Source: Desulfuromusa sp. (GTDB taxonomy: Bacteria > Desulfobacterota > Desulfuromonadia > Desulfuromonadales > Geopsychrobacteraceae). From it: a DNA stretch of 8,541 bases. Shown here piece by piece: positions 6,638-8,541 of this stretch. The translations under genes and the position numbers were made by a program. The stretch is taken from the NCBI GenBank assembly GCA_029934755.1, contig JAOZLQ010000097.1, positions 1 to 8,541 on the forward strand, read 5' to 3'. Every line of letters begins with the position of its first letter. The stretch's first letter is position 1. The notes beneath the pieces are model-generated. The model was not told the DNA's origin. It ran no database searches and was given only the letters and a program-made list of their open reading frames with translations.

Positions 6638-7630
6638 TCAGCGGCCATAAATAAATTTGCCACTAATGTGATAGCTGAAATGAGCACGAATTTTGAGATT
6701 TTCGTGCGGATAATGTTTTGTTAGCGGCCCGAAGGGTGCCGCTCGGTAAACAGCCTGGATTGCTTCAAAATCTAACAAATCTGAACCGCTGGTCTGAATT
6801 AGATCGACATCAATAAGTTCCCCCTTTTTGTTAACAATAATCAGTAATTCCAATGTTCCTTCAATCCCGTTCATAGCGGCTTTTGTTGGGTAGTTCCAGA
6901 CAAGCTCTATTTTATCGTGAAAGCGACGAAAGAAGGAAACCAGCAGGTTATGCTGCAGGTTTAACCAGACAGTGTCACCAATCTCAATATCTTTGCGTTC
7001 CTTAACTCTGATGCGCTCTCCTTGATTGCCACCTACTATCTGATCCAAGATGCTGGAATCTGGTCGTAATTGTTCTGGTGAAAGGGGAGTGGGTTGGCGT
7101 TTTGGATGAGTGGACTCGGAAGTTATTAATGGAGTTGTTTTTGCTTTATTCTTAACTACTTTTTCCTCAACTGGCTGAGATTCTTTTTTATCTGGTTGTT
7201 GTAATTGTTGTTGAACTGATTCTTTCTGCAGATTTTGTTTTGGTCGCGGTGGCAGTGATGGCATTACTGGTTGGGTTGTTTGGTCACGGACATCATCCCC
7301 TTGAGGGGCTTGCTCCTGCTCTACCTTTTGATCCTGATCCGCTTTGCGGAAAGATTCAACAGGAACCTCCTGTTGTGGTTTAATCGGGTGTTGGTCTATC
7401 TCGAATTCACGTGGCTTTTCATTTTTCGGTTTATTTATTTCAGTTGGAATATCAACCAGATGGACAATCGTGGGTTGTTGTTGCCAAGGTTCTAACTTGT
7501 CTTGTTGTTGAAATAGGAGGAGAATCAAAACCATAAGGATGTGTAATCCCAGTGATAATAGTAGACTGATAATGAGTAACCGAGATCGATTACTGGATGT
7601 ATTTTTTCTGGGAGAAAGAGGACGGTTCAT
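6638..7630 (-). CDS. TonB-family energy-transducer protein
   Basis: The 330-residue protein has TonB architecture. A short basic cytoplasmic N-terminus (1-17) precedes one hydrophobic anchor at about 18-40. A long hydrophilic linker (about 41-215) is rich in Gln, Pro, Lys and Glu. The C-terminal TonB domain (about 243-320) includes ELVWNYPTKA, a glycine-led strand G-TLELLIIVNKKGELIDVDLIQTSG, the FEAIQAVYRAAPFGPL helix-turn and a closing strand. Such proteins sit in the inner membrane with ExbB/ExbD and pass proton-motive energy to outer-membrane transporters. No exbB, exbD or receptor gene lies in the window, so its partners are unknown and it could be one of several TonB paralogs. The ATG at 7630 is the only reasonable start: an in-frame ATG 36 nt upstream is followed by a stop. 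No clear Shine-Dalgarno precedes it. Confidence 0.88.
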   Translation of the reverse strand: MNRPLSPRKNTSSNRSRLLIISLLLSLGLHILMVLILLLFQQQDKLEPWQQQPTIVHLVDIPTEINKPKNEKPREFEIDQHPIKPQQEVPVESFRKADQDQKVEQEQAPQGDDVRDQTTQPVMPSLPPRPKQNLQKESVQQQLQQPDKKESQPVEEKVVKNKAKTTPLITSESTHPKRQPTPLSPEQLRPDSSILDQIVGGNQGERIRVKERKDIEIGDTVWLNLQHNLLVSFFRRFHDKIELVWNYPTKAAMNGIEGTLELLIIVNKKGELIDVDLIQTSGSDLLDFEAIQAVYRAAPFGPLTKHYPHENLKIRAHFSYHISGKFIYGR

Positions 7631-7638
7631 AGTCTGTG

Positions 7639-7644
7639 ATTATA
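7639..7644 (-). promoter_or_regulatory. Perfect -10 box close to the tonB-like start
   Basis: On the - strand TATAAT occupies 7644 to 7639, ending 8 nt before the ATG at 7630. No good -35 box is seen at 16-18 bp (the candidates read like TATGCG). If used, transcription would begin almost at the start codon, giving a leaderless or near-leaderless mRNA. This fits the lack of a Shine-Dalgarno but remains a guess. Confidence 0.3.
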
Positions 7645-7696
7645 ACGAGAGTATTCGTCTGCGCATAGCCTTCTGGGGTGGTTAAATGAAAAAGGA

Positions 7697-7726
7697 TTGA
7701 CCCTTTGTTTTGCCATTAGGTAGTAT
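7697..7726 (+). promoter_or_regulatory. Sigma70-like promoter for pta
   Basis: TTGACC (7697-7702, 5 of 6 matches) and TAGTAT (7721-7726, 4 of 6) are separated by 18 bp. Transcription would begin near 7733, about 54 nt before the pta ATG. It lies in the divergent intergenic region and does not overlap the suggested tonB -10 box. Confidence 0.45.
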
Positions 7727-7786
7727 CCTTAAAATCTTCATAAAGCAATTTGTCGAAGAATATTATCATATTTAAAGGAGGAAAAA

Positions 7787-8541
7787 ATGCATCTTGTTGA
7801 CCAGATCAAAGAAAAAGCTCGTGTCGATTTACAGACTGTTGTTCTGCCAGAGGGATATGATGATCGTATGGTTGAAGCTTCAGCGCGGATTGTTGGTGAT
7901 AAGCTTGCCAATATTGTGTTATTGGGAAATCCAGAAGTTCTCAAAGGCAAGGCCGTGGAGTTGGGAGTATCACTAGACGGTGTAACTATTATCGAACCTG
8001 AAAAATCTGATCAGCTGAATAACTATGCTGATGAACTGGTTGAATTACGCAAGAAAAAAGGTTTAAGCCATGAAGATGCTGTTGCATTACTGACCGCTGA
8101 TGACAATCTTTATTTTGCCTCTATGATGGTGCATAAGGGTGATGCAGGTGGTGCTGTCGCAGGGGCTTCTAATACGACTGGTAATGTTTTACGGGCTGCA
8201 TTTCAGGTGGTTGGGACGGCTCCAGGAATGAATACCGTTTCGTCAGTCTTTCTGATGGTGACAAAAACTCCGGAATTTGGTGAAAATGGGACCCTCTGTT
8301 TTGCCGATTGTGCTGTTAATCCAAATCCTGATGCTCAGGCATTGGCCGAAATTGCTATCAGTACAGCTAGCAGCTGCAAGAGTTTTCTTGGCGTCGATGC
8401 TCGGGTGGCAATGCTTAGTTTCTCAACCAAAGGGAGCGCCGCTCATGATGATTGTGATAAAGTCCTTGAAGCCTTGAGAATTGCCAAGGAACTGGCTCCA
8501 GATTTAGCAATTGATGGTGAGCTTCAGGCTGATGCTGCCTT
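7787..8541 (+). CDS. pta: Phosphate acetyltransferase, N-terminal 251 codons (runs off the window)
   Basis: Pta reversibly converts acetyl-CoA and phosphate to acetyl phosphate and CoA; with acetate kinase it links acetate and acetyl-CoA. The partial protein starts MHLVDQIKEKA and shows VVLPEGYDDRMVEA (18-31), a segment with KGDAGGAVAGASNTTGNVLR (117-136), SSVFLMV (152-158), FADCAVNPNP (172-181), MLSFSTKGSAAH (209-220) and DGELQADAA (243-251). This order is diagnostic of the stand-alone PTA domain (usually about 330 aa). The FADCAVNPNP and STKGS motifs favour acetyl- over butyryl-transferase. A very strong AAAGGAGG (7774-7781) lies 5 nt before the ATG, pointing to high expression. There is no N-terminal DRTGG or P-loop extension as in the long enterobacterial form. 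The gene has its own promoter; ackA may follow beyond the window, which cannot be seen. Confidence 0.95.
   Translation, partial: MHLVDQIKEKARVDLQTVVLPEGYDDRMVEASARIVGDKLANIVLLGNPEVLKGKAVELGVSLDGVTIIEPEKSDQLNNYADELVELRKKKGLSHEDAVALLTADDNLYFASMMVHKGDAGGAVAGASNTTGNVLRAAFQVVGTAPGMNTVSSVFLMVTKTPEFGENGTLCFADCAVNPNPDAQALAEIAISTASSCKSFLGVDARVAMLSFSTKGSAAHDDCDKVLEALRIAKELAPDLAIDGELQADAA

Noticed and set aside
5715..6687. Several - strand open frames opposite gcvPB
   Set aside because: They are mirror frames of a highly conserved coding gene, with no start signals or recognisable domains.
7271..7495. A 74-codon + strand frame inside the tonB-like gene
   Set aside because: It is antisense to the Gln/Pro-rich linker; its hydrophobic look comes from reading CAA/CCA codons in reverse.

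Overview
The window reads as a chromosomal segment of an anaerobic bacterium of the Desulfuromonadales type (former Deltaproteobacteria). The support is the gene set: a split glycine decarboxylase (gcvPA/gcvPB) in a gcv cluster with folD, a stand-alone FmdB-type zinc-ribbon gene, a TonB protein with a Gln/Pro-rich linker, and a stand-alone Pta. Composition is moderately AT-rich and Shine-Dalgarno sequences are mostly strong. The lineage is inferred from gene content and protein resemblance, not from a marker gene.

Left edge (1-1100): the window opens in the last 51 codons of a peroxiredoxin-like (AhpC/TSA) gene. A broken DUF900-type alpha/beta hydrolase follows. It has a frameshift near 478-490, in-frame stops, a degraded nucleophile elbow and no 3' part. 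A small FmdB-family zinc-ribbon gene then has its own sigma70-like promoter and a strong intrinsic terminator.

Centre (1120-6630): five genes run on the + strand in the order folD, gcvT, gcvH, gcvPA, gcvPB. A near-consensus promoter lies before folD and a hairpin terminator after gcvPB. GcvPA/GcvPB, GcvH and GcvT are the P, H and T parts of the glycine cleavage system. Together with the L-protein (dihydrolipoyl dehydrogenase, not in the window) they interconvert glycine with CO2, NH3 and 5,10-methylene-THF. FolD interconverts that methylene-THF with methenyl- and 10-formyl-THF. The cluster is therefore a compact glycine/one-carbon module that could run oxidatively or, with other enzymes, in reverse.

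Right edge (6630-8541): a convergent gene on the - strand encodes a TonB-like periplasm-spanning protein and shares the bidirectional terminator with gcvPB. A 156-bp divergent intergenic region separates it from the first 251 codons of phosphate acetyltransferase (pta), which runs off the window.

I see no mobile element, CRISPR array, tRNA, rRNA or clearly novel system. The items most worth a second look are the decayed hydrolase, the folD-gcv linkage, a hairpin between gcvH and gcvPA, and the near-leaderless look of the tonB start.
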